From Stutzerimonas stutzeri (GTDB lineage: Bacteria; Pseudomonadota; Gammaproteobacteria; Pseudomonadales; Pseudomonadaceae), in the NCBI RefSeq assembly GCF_002890915.1, contig NZ_POUT01000013.1, positions 1-64,000 on the forward strand: 64,000 nucleotides of DNA, read 5' to 3'. Shown here piece by piece: positions 26,617-38,922 of the stretch. Under the pieces are notes generated by a model. It saw only the letters and a program-made list of their open reading frames with translations. It was not told the origin of the DNA and ran no database searches. The position numbers and the translations under genes were made by a program. Numbering within the stretch: the stretch's first letter is position 1; each line of letters begins with the position of its first letter.

Positions 26617-27416
26617 CTCTGGATAAAGACCACCCCATCGAAAGCACCGATCTCGATGCGCACATGGCCACCGCGGTCAACTCGCTGCGCATACTCACGG
26701 TGAACACGCACAAGGGCTTCACCGCCTTCAACCGCCGCTTCATCCTGCCGGAACTGCGCGAGGCGGTGCGCAGCGTTGCGGCCGACGTGGTGTTCCTCCA
26801 GGAGGTGCTCGGCACCCACGAGAAGCACGCGCTGCGCTTTCACAACTGGCCGGCGGCGCCGCAGTACGAGTTTCTCGCCGACAGCATCTGGACCGACTTC
26901 GCCTACGGGCGCAATGCGGTCTATCCCGATGGCGACCACGGCAATGCACTGCTGTCGAAATTCCCCATCCTGCGCTACGAGAACCTGGACATCTCCATCG
27001 CCGGGCCGGAACGCCGCGGGCTGCTGCACAGCGTGCTGCAGGTGCCCGGCCACGACGAATTCCACGCGATCTGCGTGCACCTGGGGCTGCGCGAATCCCA
27101 CCGCCAGCAGCAGCTCGAACTGCTCTGCGATCTGCTCGACACCCTTCCCGAAGGCGCGCCGGTGGTGGTGGCCGGCGACTTCAACGACTGGCGGCTGAAA
27201 GCCACCCGCACACTGGACCGCTGTGCGGGGCTGCACGAAGCGTTCGCCGTCTCCCAGGGGCAGGTGGCCAAGACCTTCCCGGCGCGCTGGCCACTGCTGC
27301 GCCTGGATCGCGTCTACATACGCAATGCCAGCAGCCACGGCGCGAAGATCCTCGGCAACAAACCCTGGACGCACTTGTCCGATCATCTGCCCCTTGCGGT
27401 GGAGATACGCCTATGA
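26613..27416 (+). CDS. Endonuclease/exonuclease/phosphatase family protein (YbhP-like)
   Basis: This 267-residue protein is of the EEP superfamily: LTVNTHKGF (Asn) near residue 32, FLQEVLG (catalytic Glu), VCVHLGL-type segment, VVAGDFNDW (Asp/Asn) and HLSDHLPLAVEI (His). Such proteins cleave phosphodiester bonds in nucleic acid or phospholipid. The proposed start is TTG at 26613, which has AGGAG seven bases upstream and overlaps the DUF72 stop (TTGA); ATG at 26664 is the alternative. The order ybhP-clsB-ybhN matches the Escherichia coli locus, suggesting a role linked to cardiolipin metabolism. Confidence 0.85.
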   Translation: MTLDKDHPIESTDLDAHMATAVNSLRILTVNTHKGFTAFNRRFILPELREAVRSVAADVVFLQEVLGTHEKHALRFHNWPAAPQYEFLADSIWTDFAYGRNAVYPDGDHGNALLSKFPILRYENLDISIAGPERRGLLHSVLQVPGHDEFHAICVHLGLRESHRQQQLELLCDLLDTLPEGAPVVVAGDFNDWRLKATRTLDRCAGLHEAFAVSQGQVAKTFPARWPLLRLDRVYIRNASSHGAKILGNKPWTHLSDHLPLAVEIRL

Positions 27417-28654
27417 AATTCCACTGGAGAGACGGAAATCGCCTTCAGTTGCTGGAGAACGGCGAAGAGTTCTTTCCCCGTGTGTTCACGGCCATCGCCC
27501 AGGCCAAGAAAGAGGTATTGCTGGAAACCTTCATCCTGTTCCAGGACAAGGTCGGTATCGAATTGCAGAAGGCCCTCATCGCCGCTGCCGCGAACGGTGC
27601 CAGCATCGACGTCACCGTCGATGGCTACGGCTCGGCCGACCTGCACGGCGAATTCGTTGCACAGATGACCCATGCCGGCATCCGCATCCACATGTTCGAC
27701 CCCGGTAAGCGCCTGATGGGTCGCCGCCTCAACGTGTTCCGCCGCATGCACCGCAAGATCGTCGTCGTCGATGGTGAGATCGCCTTCATCGGCGGCATCA
27801 ATTTCTCCGCCGACCACCTGGGCGATTTCGGCCCTGGCGCCAAGCAGGACTACGCCCTGCAAGTGGAAGGCCCGGTGGTGCACGACCTGCACCATTTCGC
27901 GCTGAGCCAGATCGCGCCGGACAAACCGACGCGCCGCTGGTGGCAGCGGCGGACCTGGCCGCAGGCGCCGGGCTACGGTGGTGTCAGCCGCGGCGAGGCG
28001 CGGGCGCTGTTCGTCATCCGCGACAACGACCAGCACCGCAATGACATCGAGCAGCACTACCTCCAGGCAATTCGAGATGCACGCTCCAGGTTATTGATTG
28101 CAAACGCCTATTTCTTTCCCGGCTATCGCGTGCTGCGGGAAATACGCAATGCCGCGCGGCGTGGCGTGCGGGTCCGCCTGATCCTCCAGGGCCAGCCGGA
28201 CATGCCGATCGCCAAGTTCGGCGCGCGCATGCTCTACAACTACCTCATGCGCGACGGCGTGGAGATCCACGAATACTGCCGCCGGCCGCTGCATGGCAAG
28301 GTCGCCCTGGCCGACTACGAATGGTCGACCGTGGGCTCGAGCAACCTCGATCCGCTGAGCCTGTCGCTCAACCTGGAAGCCAACCTGATCATCCGCGACC
28401 ACGTGTTCAATCGCCATCTGCACGAGCGGCTCGACTACCTGTTGCAGACCGACTGCCGGCGCATCCCGCTGGAACGCATCATCCGCGGCTTCTGGTGGCG
28501 GGCGCCGCTGGCATTCCTGATCTTCCACTTCCTGCGGCATTTCCCCGGCCTGGTGGAACTGTTCCCCAGCCACCGGCCGCGGCTCGAACTGCTCGACCCG
28601 GATGCCCCGCCCATGGACCCGGCCCCCTCACCCATGCAGCGAGAACAACGATGA
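27413..28654 (+). CDS. clsB: Cardiolipin synthase B-type phospholipase D enzyme
   Basis: The 413-residue protein has two HKD phospholipase D motifs: HRKIVVVD at residues 113-120 and HGKVALADYEWSTVGSSN at about 287. ClsB transfers phosphatidyl groups to form cardiolipin at the inner membrane. It lacks the N-terminal transmembrane helices of ClsA. The C-terminus ends in a hydrophobic and basic segment (WWRAPLAFLIFHFLRHFPGL). ATGA overlaps link it to the genes on both sides. Confidence 0.9.
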   Translation: MKFHWRDGNRLQLLENGEEFFPRVFTAIAQAKKEVLLETFILFQDKVGIELQKALIAAAANGASIDVTVDGYGSADLHGEFVAQMTHAGIRIHMFDPGKRLMGRRLNVFRRMHRKIVVVDGEIAFIGGINFSADHLGDFGPGAKQDYALQVEGPVVHDLHHFALSQIAPDKPTRRWWQRRTWPQAPGYGGVSRGEARALFVIRDNDQHRNDIEQHYLQAIRDARSRLLIANAYFFPGYRVLREIRNAARRGVRVRLILQGQPDMPIAKFGARMLYNYLMRDGVEIHEYCRRPLHGKVALADYEWSTVGSSNLDPLSLSLNLEANLIIRDHVFNRHLHERLDYLLQTDCRRIPLERIIRGFWWRAPLAFLIFHFLRHFPGLVELFPSHRPRLELLDPDAPPMDPAPSPMQREQR

Positions 28655-29646
28655 GCCAGCCGAGCGAAGCCAAGGCGCAGGGCAGATGGCAGCGGCGCTG
28701 GCCGCTGATCAAGAAAATCCTCACCTACGTGTTCTTCGCGTTGGTGGCCGGCCTGTTGATCGGCCTGGCACGCAACCTGGACTGGCAGGAGGTCTACGCC
28801 ACGCTGCGCAACTACCGCGCCGAAACGCTGTGGATGGCCGGCGCGGCGGCATTCGGCAGCTACGCCGTGTACTGCTTCTTCGACGTCCTGGGCAAGGGCT
28901 ACGCCCGCCACCACCTGCCGGTGCGGCAGATCCTGCCGGTGACCTTCGTCTGCTATGCCTTCAACCTGAACCTGAGCGCCTGGGTCGGCGGCATCGCGCT
29001 GCGCTTTCGCCTCTACTCCCGGCTGGGGCTGCGCCCGTCGCAGATCACCCGGGTATTCACCATGAGCCTGCTGACCAACTGGCTGGGCTACATGTGGCTG
29101 GCCGGGCTGATCTTCGTCATGGGCTGGATAAAGCCGCCGGCGAGCTGGGAGATCGGTTTCACCGCACTGCGCGTGCTGGGCGCCGGACTGCTGCTGGCAT
29201 GCCTGGTGTACCTCGGCTTGTGCGGCTTCTCCAGGCGGCGCTACTGGACGGTGCGCAGGCACGAGATCCACCTGCCCTCGCTGCGGATGGCGCTGGTGCA
29301 GATGCTGCTGGGCGCGGCGAACTGGGCGCTGATGGCCCTGGTGGTCTATTTCATGCTCTCCCGGCAGGCCGCCTACCCCGAGGTGCTGGGCATCCTGATG
29401 ATCAGCAGCATCGCCGGCGTGGTCACCCATATTCCCGCCGGGCTCGGCGTGATCGAGGCGGTATTCGTCGCCATGCTGGCCGACGAGATGAGCAAGGCCG
29501 CCATCGTCGGCGGCCTGATCGGTTACCGGGTGGTCTACTTCCTGATTCCCCTGCTGTTGGCCACGCTGCTGTACGTGGCACTGGAAGCGCGGGCCAAGAA
29601 GCTGCGCCACAACGGCAACCAGCCCCAGGCGCCGCGTGGGGCGTAG
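28651..29646 (+). CDS. YbhN/UPF0104 family membrane protein
   Basis: The 331-residue protein has about eight hydrophobic segments and the LPG-synthase transmembrane-domain pattern: VCYAFNLNLSAWVGGIALRFRLY in the middle and ITHIPAGLGVIEAVF-like HIPAGLGVIEAVFVAML near the end. Related proteins act in lipid flipping or in lysyl-phosphatidylglycerol enzymes; YbhN itself has no proven activity. The start overlaps the clsB stop (ATGA). It is last in the operon and converges on glgB. Confidence 0.88.
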   Translation: MSQPSEAKAQGRWQRRWPLIKKILTYVFFALVAGLLIGLARNLDWQEVYATLRNYRAETLWMAGAAAFGSYAVYCFFDVLGKGYARHHLPVRQILPVTFVCYAFNLNLSAWVGGIALRFRLYSRLGLRPSQITRVFTMSLLTNWLGYMWLAGLIFVMGWIKPPASWEIGFTALRVLGAGLLLACLVYLGLCGFSRRRYWTVRRHEIHLPSLRMALVQMLLGAANWALMALVVYFMLSRQAAYPEVLGILMISSIAGVVTHIPAGLGVIEAVFVAMLADEMSKAAIVGGLIGYRVVYFLIPLLLATLLYVALEARAKKLRHNGNQPQAPRGA

Positions 29647-29683
29647 CCCTCGCGGAGCACCAAGCGGGAAGCCCCTGGGGCTC

Positions 29684-29743
29684 GTAGGAGCCCGCTTGCG
29701 GGCGATCCGCCGCAACGCCGATGATCGCCGGCAAGCCGGCTAC
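29684..29743. repeat. REP pair (REPIN-like) between ybhN-like gene and glgB
   Basis: GTAGGAGCCCGCTTGCGGGC at 29684 and its inverted relative ending in GCAAGCCGGCTAC at 29743 are two oppositely oriented REP units of the familiar Pseudomonas GTAGGAGC...GCGATC type. They lie between convergent genes and may serve as a transcription barrier. Confidence 0.75.
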
Positions 29744-29759
29744 AGCATGCTCAGTGCTG

Positions 29760-31968
29760 CTACACCTGCGGCCGCAACACCAGCACGCCCAGCGGCGGCA
29801 GCGTCAGCAGGAGCGAGAACTTCTCGCCGTGGCTGACGATGGGTTCGGCGAGCATGCCGCCGCCGTTGCCGGTATTCGAGCCGCCGTAGCATTCGGCATC
29901 GCTGTTGAACACTTCCAGCCACCTGGCATCCACCGGCACGCCGATGCGGTAGCCCTCGCGCACCACCGGGGTGAAGTTGCCCACCACCAGCAACGGATGC
30001 CCGGTCGAGCTCTTGCGCAGCCAGGCGAACACGCTGTTGGCGCGGTCGTCGCCGATCAGCCACTGGAAACCCCGCGGATCGCTGTCCAGCTCGTGCAGCG
30101 CGGGCTCCTGGCCATACAGGCGGTTGAGATCGCGCACCAGATTCTGCACGCCGCGATGGTCCGGCTCGTCGAGTAGATACCAGTCCAGCTCGCGGTCGTG
30201 GCTCCATTCGCGCCACTGGCCGAACTCGCTGCCCATGAACAGCAGCTTCTTGCCCGGATGCGTCCACATGAACGACAGGTAGGCGCGCAGGTTGGCGAAT
30301 TTCTGCCAGCGGTCGCCGGGCATCTTGTCGATCAGCGAGCCCTTGCCGTGCACCACCTCGTCATGCGAGATCGGCAGCACGAAATGCTCGGAGAAGGCAT
30401 AGATCAGGCCGAAGGTCATCTTGTCGTGGTGGTACTGGCGGTGGATCGGGTCCTCGTGGATGTACTTGAGCGTGTCGTGCATCCAGCCCATGTTCCATTT
30501 GTAGGAGAAGCCCAGTCCGCCGTCGCGGGTCGGCTTGCTCACCCCCGGGAAGGCCGTGGACTCCTCGGCGATCACCAGCGCGCCGGGCGTCTCGGTGGCC
30601 ACCACGTCGTTCAGGTGCTGGAGGAAATCGATCGCCTCGAGGTTTTCGCGCCCGCCGTGGCGGTTGGGAATCCACTCACCCTCGTTGCGCGAGTAGTCGC
30701 GGTAGAGCATCGAGGCCACCGCATCCACGCGCAGCGCGTCGACATGGAACTCGCGCAGCCAGTGCAGCGCCGAGGCCAGCATGAAGCCATGCACCTCGGT
30801 ACGACCGAGGTTGTAGATGTAGGTGTCCCAGTCCTGGTGGAAACCCTCGAACGGGTGGGCGTACTCGTACAGCGCCGTGCCGTCGAATTCGCCGAGGCCA
30901 TGGGCATCGGTGGGGAAATGCGCCGGCACCCAGTCGAGGATCACACCGATGCCGGCGTTGTGGCAGGCATCGACGAACGCGGCGAAGTCGTGGGCCGTGC
31001 CGTAGCGGGCACTGGGGGCGAACTGCGAGAGCAATTGGTAGCCCCAGGAACCGCCGAACGGGTGCTCCATGATCGGCATCAGCTCGATATGGGTGAAGCC
31101 CAGGTCGACGATGTAGGGGATCAACCGCTCGGCCAGCTCGTGCCAGTCGTACAGGCGCCCGCCTTCCCCGCCCTCGCGCCGCCAGGAGCCGGCATGCAGC
31201 TCGTAGATGGTCATTGGCGCCTGGTACGACTGGCGCGCGGCGCGTTGTTGCAGCCAGGCCTGGTCCTTCCACTCGTACTCCAGCGGCCGCGCGACCACCG
31301 AAGCGGTGCCCGGCGGGTGCTCGGTGGCCAGCGCGATGGGGTCGGCCTTGAGCGGCAGGATGCCGTGCGGGCCGAGAATCTCGTATTTATAGATGTCTCC
31401 CGGCTGCAACCGCGGGATGAACAGTTCCCATACGCCGGAGGGAAAGCGCAGGCGCATCGGGTGCCGCCGGCCATCCCAGCCGTTGAAGCTGCCGACCACC
31501 GAGACGCGCCGCGCATTCGGTGCCCAGACGGCGAAGCGCACGCCCTGCACCCCATCGACCTCCATGACCTGCGAGCCGAACACCCGGCCGATCTCGCGGT
31601 GATTGCCTTCGGAGAACAGGTGCATGTCCAGCTCGCCCAGCTGGGGGCCGAAGCTGTAGGGATCTTCGGTGATCTGCTCGCCCCCGGCCCAGCGGATCTT
31701 CAGCAGATAGGGCTGCAGGTTGCTCAGGCGGGCGAAGAAGAAGCCCGGTACCTGGCCCTGCTCCATCGCCGCCAGTACCCGGCCGCTGCTGCGCTCCAGA
31801 ACCTCGGCGCCGAGCGCGTTGGGCAGGTAGGCGCGCACCACCATACCGTCACCGTCGGGGTGCGGGCCGAGAATGGAAAACGGGTCGCCATGCTCGGCTC
31901 GCACCAGCGCGTCGACCTCGGCATCGCTGGGCAGCAGGTTTTCCCCGGGCGTCGTCAGAACCGGGCGG

Positions 31969-31976
<8 letters not shown>
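29760..31976 (-). CDS. glgB: 1,4-alpha-glucan branching enzyme
   Basis: GlgB makes alpha-1,6 branches in the glucan built by GlgE or GlgA. The 738-residue GH13_9 enzyme has N-terminal beta domains (FSILGPHPDG, FAVWAPNARRVSVVGSFNGW), then the barrel with nucleophile in ALRVDAVASMLYRDYSR, acid/base in VIAEESTAFPG and the third acid in LPISHDEVVHGKGS. ATG at 31976 has GGAGG five bases upstream; ATG at 31988 would add four residues. The start lies inside the treS coding end (8-nt overlap), implying coupled translation. Confidence 0.94.
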
Positions 31977-35295
<3,319 letters not shown>

Positions 35296-35354
35296 TTCTT
35301 CGTTCCTTTTGCGGCGCCGGGGCTCCGTCTGTTTTGCGGCTTCAGATCGCTTGC

Positions 35355-35428
35355 CTGCTATTCGAAAGCACTTTATTTATTTCTCTCAACTAACTGATAT
35401 TTATTAAATAAATACCTATATTCTAGAA
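35355..35428. promoter_or_regulatory. AT-rich segment between glgE and treS
   Basis: Roughly 75 bp of strongly AT-rich sequence (for example ATATTTATTAAATAAATACC) interrupts otherwise GC-rich DNA immediately after the glgE stop codon and 60 nt before the treS start. It may carry a promoter or an upstream activating/H-NS-like (MvaT) target for treS-glgB. No convincing -35/-10 pair was identified. Confidence 0.35.
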
Positions 35429-35429
35429 A

Positions 35430-37442
35430 TCACTTCAGGTCTGGATCGACCTGCTGGGCTGTCAGCCGCCAGATCCCGAACGGCAGGTGCCAGGGCTCGA
35501 TGCGCATCCACTGGGTCTTGCCGTACCAGGTCCAGCGATGGCCGTTCATCAGGTCCTCGCCCTGGGTATGGGCGTCATCCGGCAGCCCCAGTTCCCATAG
35601 CGGCAGTTCGAAATGCGCTTCCTGGGCGTTGTGTGGATCGAGGCTGATGGCGACCAGGATGAAGTTGCTCAGGTCCACGGTGCGCTTGCCGAAGTAGAGG
35701 ATGTTGTCGTTCCAGGCCAGGTAGGGCTTGAAGCCCAGATGGGTCTGGAGCGCCGGGTTCTGCCGGCGGATGCGATTGAGCTGGGCGATCTCGGCGATGA
35801 TGTTGCCCGGCGCGTGGTAGTCGCGCGGCCGCAGCTGGTATTTCTCCGAATCCAGGTACTCCTCCTTGCCGGGAATACCCGCCGCCTCGCACAGCTCGAA
35901 GCCCGAGTACATGCCCCACAGCCCGGAGCCCATGGTGGCCAGCGCGGCGCGGATGAGAAAGCCGGCGCGGCCGGAGTCCTGCAGGAAGAACGGGTTGATG
36001 TCCGGCGTGTTGACGAAGAAGTTCGGCCGGTAGCAGTCGCATAGCGGCGGCTCGTTCAGTTCGACCAGGTATTCGCTGAGTTCGGCCTTGGTGTTGCGCC
36101 AGGTGAAGTAGGTGTAGCTCTGGTTGAAGCCGACCTTACCCAGCCGGGCCATCATCGCCGGGCGGGTGAAGGCCTCGGAGAGGAACATCACGTCGCGGTC
36201 GCGGTCGCGGATGTCGGCGATCAGCCATTCCCAGAACGGCAGCGGCTTGGTGTGCGGGTTGTCGACGCGGAAGATCTTCACGCCCTGCTCCACCCAGTGC
36301 CAGACCACGTCACGCAGCGCCAGCCAGAGGTCGGGCTTGGCGTCGTCGGCGTAGAAGTCGACGTTGACGATGTCCTGGTATTTCTTGGGTGGGTTCTCGG
36401 CGTACTTGATGGTGCCGTCCGGGCGCCAGGAGAACCAGCCGGGATGTTCGGTCAGCCAGGGATGGTCCTGCGAACACTGGATGGCGAAATCCAGGGCGAT
36501 CTCCAGGCCGTGCTCGGCGGCGGCGGCGACCAGCTCGCGGAAATCCTCCAGCGTGCCCAGCTGCGGGTGCACGGCATCATGCCCACCCTCCTCGCTGCCG
36601 ATGGCGTAGGGGCTGCCGGGATCGTTCGGCCCGGCCTGCAGGCTGTTGTTCGGGCCCTTGCGGTGTTTGCGGCCGATCGGGTGGATCGGCGGGAAGTAGA
36701 GGACGTCGAAGCCCATGTCGCGAATCGCCGGCAGGCGCTTGTGCACGTCGCGGAAGGTGCCGTGGCGGTTCGGGTCGTCGGTCTCCGAGCGCGGGAACAG
36801 CTCGTACCAGCTGGCGAACTGTGCCAGTGGCCGCTCCACGTCCAGCGGGAACAGCGGGCTCTGGCTGCAATGCTCGCGGGGATCGGCGGCGGCCATCGCT
36901 GCCGCCGTCTCCTGCGCCAGCAGCAACGACACCCGCTCGTCATCCAGGTGCGCCGAGCCCAGGCGGTGCAGCAGGTCGTCGAGGATCGCCCGTGTTTCGC
37001 CCTGGGCGCGGGCGACGGCCTTTTCCAGCAACAGCCGGCCTTCCTGCAGTTCGAGCTGGACCGGCACGCCGGCGGCATGCTTCTTCGACAGCTCGTAGCG
37101 GTAGGTTTCGAACACGTCCCACCAGGCCTCGATCATGAACTCGTGGTTGGCGACCTGGGTCGGGGTGAACTGGCCTTGCCAGGCGTCGTTGCCAAGCAGC
37201 TTGAGCCGTGCCCGCCGCCAGCCGCTTTCGCCCTGCTCGCGCCAGCACACCGCGGCGGCGAGCTGATCGTGGCCATCGGCGAAGATCTTGCTGCTGACCA
37301 CCACCGGCTGGCCGATGATCGCCTTGGCCGCGAAACGACCGGCATCCACCACCGGCTGGGTGGATTCGATGGCGATGCGGGGCATCTGCAGGGCTTCTTC
37401 GAGGCGAGGGTGAATCGTTGCAAGGGGCTGTGCATCGTTCAT
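35430..37442 (-). CDS. glgE: Alpha-1,4-glucan:maltose-1-phosphate maltosyltransferase
   Basis: GlgE adds maltose from maltose 1-phosphate to glucan chains. The 670-residue GH13_3 protein has N-terminal beta domains and helices (about 25-200, including WWDVFETYRYELSKK), the substrate loop HPIGRKHRKGPNNS, nucleophile in FRVDNPHTKPLPFWEW, acid/base in FLSEAFTRPAMM and a C-terminal beta domain. AGGAG lies eight bases before the start at 37442. It precedes treS and glgB on the same strand; with TreS-Pep2 and GlgB it completes the trehalose-to-glycogen route. Confidence 0.95.
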   Translation of the reverse strand: MNDAQPLATIHPRLEEALQMPRIAIESTQPVVDAGRFAAKAIIGQPVVVSSKIFADGHDQLAAAVCWREQGESGWRRARLKLLGNDAWQGQFTPTQVANHEFMIEAWWDVFETYRYELSKKHAAGVPVQLELQEGRLLLEKAVARAQGETRAILDDLLHRLGSAHLDDERVSLLLAQETAAAMAAADPREHCSQSPLFPLDVERPLAQFASWYELFPRSETDDPNRHGTFRDVHKRLPAIRDMGFDVLYFPPIHPIGRKHRKGPNNSLQAGPNDPGSPYAIGSEEGGHDAVHPQLGTLEDFRELVAAAAEHGLEIALDFAIQCSQDHPWLTEHPGWFSWRPDGTIKYAENPPKKYQDIVNVDFYADDAKPDLWLALRDVVWHWVEQGVKIFRVDNPHTKPLPFWEWLIADIRDRDRDVMFLSEAFTRPAMMARLGKVGFNQSYTYFTWRNTKAELSEYLVELNEPPLCDCYRPNFFVNTPDINPFFLQDSGRAGFLIRAALATMGSGLWGMYSGFELCEAAGIPGKEEYLDSEKYQLRPRDYHAPGNIIAEIAQLNRIRRQNPALQTHLGFKPYLAWNDNILYFGKRTVDLSNFILVAISLDPHNAQEAHFELPLWELGLPDDAHTQGEDLMNGHRWTWYGKTQWMRIEPWHLPFGIWRLTAQQVDPDLK

Positions 37443-37564
37443 CGAACAGGCTCCTGAAGCGCAGGCATAAAAGGCTCGGTTTGCCCGGGCCGTTTTCGGA
37501 GGCGTCGAACATGCGGCTCAGGTGGTCGTCGGCCCCCCGGCGAGGCTTTGATCGGGCTCTTTCT

Positions 37565-37591
37565 TCCGAGCCAGCAGGCCGGGGAAAGTTC
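37565..37591 (-). promoter_or_regulatory. Candidate AlgU-type promoter of glgE
   Basis: On the minus strand GAACTT (37591-37586) is followed after 16 bases by TCGGA (37569-37565), one base from the TCTGA -10 consensus, about 120 nt upstream of the glgE start. The 364-bp gap 37443-37806 otherwise holds no gene. A weaker plus-strand match, GAACTA-N17-TCAAT at 37726-37753, precedes the small gene at 37807. Confidence 0.4.
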
Positions 37592-37806
37592 AGCCGCGGA
37601 GCGGCCCGTGCGGCCGGATACCCGAGTGCTGCAGGCGCGGCGACATGTGGCTTTTCGTCGCTCGCGATGCCGCTGGACGGACGCATCCGGCCGTCGCCTA
37701 CTCGATCGCAGGCGACGGCAGGCTGGAACTAAGCCTGCATGTCCCCTCTCAATCCAGAACCTTAGCCGATACTCCGCAGGTTGCCCGGACAGGCAGGAGG
37801 ATGACG

Positions 37807-37971
37807 ATGCCCCATGCACGCCCCGATGTGCCCCAACCCGACCCGATCGTCCACGACAAGCCCGGCGACGTACCGCAGGTGCCCTGCGCCGAAGAACTCG
37901 ACGAGTTCAAGCCCGGCGCGCCCTACGGCAACCAGACCGTGGCGGATACCGACGAGGAGCAGCAGAGCTGA
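37807..37971 (+). CDS. Small acidic proline-rich protein, 54 residues
   Basis: The gene has a textbook ribosome site, AGGAGG at 37795-37800, six bases before ATG 37807 (ATG 37801 is too close). The product is soluble, acidic, proline-rich and probably disordered, with PDPIVHDKPGDVPQVP and FKPGAPYGNQTVADTDEEQQ segments and a single Cys. I do not recognise a family; similar small Pro/Asp-rich proteins accompany stress genes in Pseudomonas, but that is recollection. It stands alone on the plus strand and ends 18 nt before the convergent polymerase-domain gene. Confidence 0.6.
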   Translation: MPHARPDVPQPDPIVHDKPGDVPQVPCAEELDEFKPGAPYGNQTVADTDEEQQS

Positions 37972-37989
37972 GGGCGAACGACGATCCCG

Positions 37990-38910
37990 TCAGGCTTCGC
38001 GCAAACGCCTGAGCAACGCCTGGCCGATGCCCTGCCGGGTCGCGCCGTAGCGCGCCCAGGGATCGCCCGGCAGTGTGGCCAGGCGTTCGTGCAGGTTGTG
38101 GATGTTCCATTGATCGGCGGCTTCGATCCGTTCCAGTTCGTCGTGGCCGATCGGCACCGAGACAGCCAGCCCCGGGCGGGCCCTGGCCGAGTAGGCCGCC
38201 ACCGTGCTGGCACCCTTCTGGTTGCGCAGGTAGTCGACGAAGATTTTTCCGATACGATTCTGCGGCCCCATCTTGTCGACGATCAGCGCTGGCGTCTGCC
38301 GGGCCAGGCGCTCGGTGACGGCACGGGCGAATTGGCGGACCTGCTCCCAGCCATGCCGCCGATCGATCGGCACCACCACGTGCATGCCACGCCCGCCACT
38401 GGTCTTGAGGAAGGCCTGCAGGCCCAGCGCATCGAGCAGTTGCAGCGTCAAGCCGGTGGCCTCGAGCATGCTCGACCAGGGCAGCGCCGGATCGGGGTCG
38501 AGGTCGAAGATCACCCGGTCGGGCCGCTCGATCCGGTCGCTGCGGGCGTTCCAGGTGTGGAATTCCACGGTACCCATCTGCACCGCCTCGATCACCGCGG
38601 CGATGCCGTCGGCCTGGATCAGCCGCGCATGCTCCGGATCGAGGTCCTTCGGTAGCGCGCGCATGTGTGGCATCTTCAGCCGGCCGCAATGGCGCTGGAA
38701 GAAGCGCTCGCCAGCGACGCCCTCCGGCGCGCGGACGATGGACAGCGGCCGGCCGGCAAGCTGTGGCACCAGCCAGTCGGCGACCGACAGGTAGTATTCG
38801 GCGAGCGCCAGCTTGGTCGCACCGCTGGCCGCATCGATCACCCGCTGCGGATTGCTGATGCCGATACCGCCCACCGGCGGCCGGCTGCCGCTCTTGCGCT
38901 GTGCAGGCAT
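37990..38910 (-). CDS. Stand-alone LigD-like polymerase (PrimPol) domain
   Basis: The 306-residue protein corresponds to the polymerase domain of LigD without nuclease or ligase parts. It shares the domain's motifs: ISNPQRVID start, IVRAPEGV, FDLDPDPALPW metal site, FLKTSGGRGMHVVVP, and GKIFVDYLRNQKGASTVAAYS. It should add nucleotides or ribonucleotides at Ku-held ends. It lies 12 nt after ku in an SDR-ku-polymerase operon, and duplicates the C-terminal domain of the full LigD at 171-2732. Confidence 0.9.
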   Translation of the reverse strand: MPAQRKSGSRPPVGGIGISNPQRVIDAASGATKLALAEYYLSVADWLVPQLAGRPLSIVRAPEGVAGERFFQRHCGRLKMPHMRALPKDLDPEHARLIQADGIAAVIEAVQMGTVEFHTWNARSDRIERPDRVIFDLDPDPALPWSSMLEATGLTLQLLDALGLQAFLKTSGGRGMHVVVPIDRRHGWEQVRQFARAVTERLARQTPALIVDKMGPQNRIGKIFVDYLRNQKGASTVAAYSARARPGLAVSVPIGHDELERIEAADQWNIHNLHERLATLPGDPWARYGATRQGIGQALLRRLREA

Positions 38911-38922
38911 GGGGAACCCCGA

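Noticed and set aside
37645..37806. Longer 108-residue form of the small protein at 37807
   Set aside because: The upstream start has no ribosome site and the added part shows no coding character, while AGGAGG directly precedes 37807.
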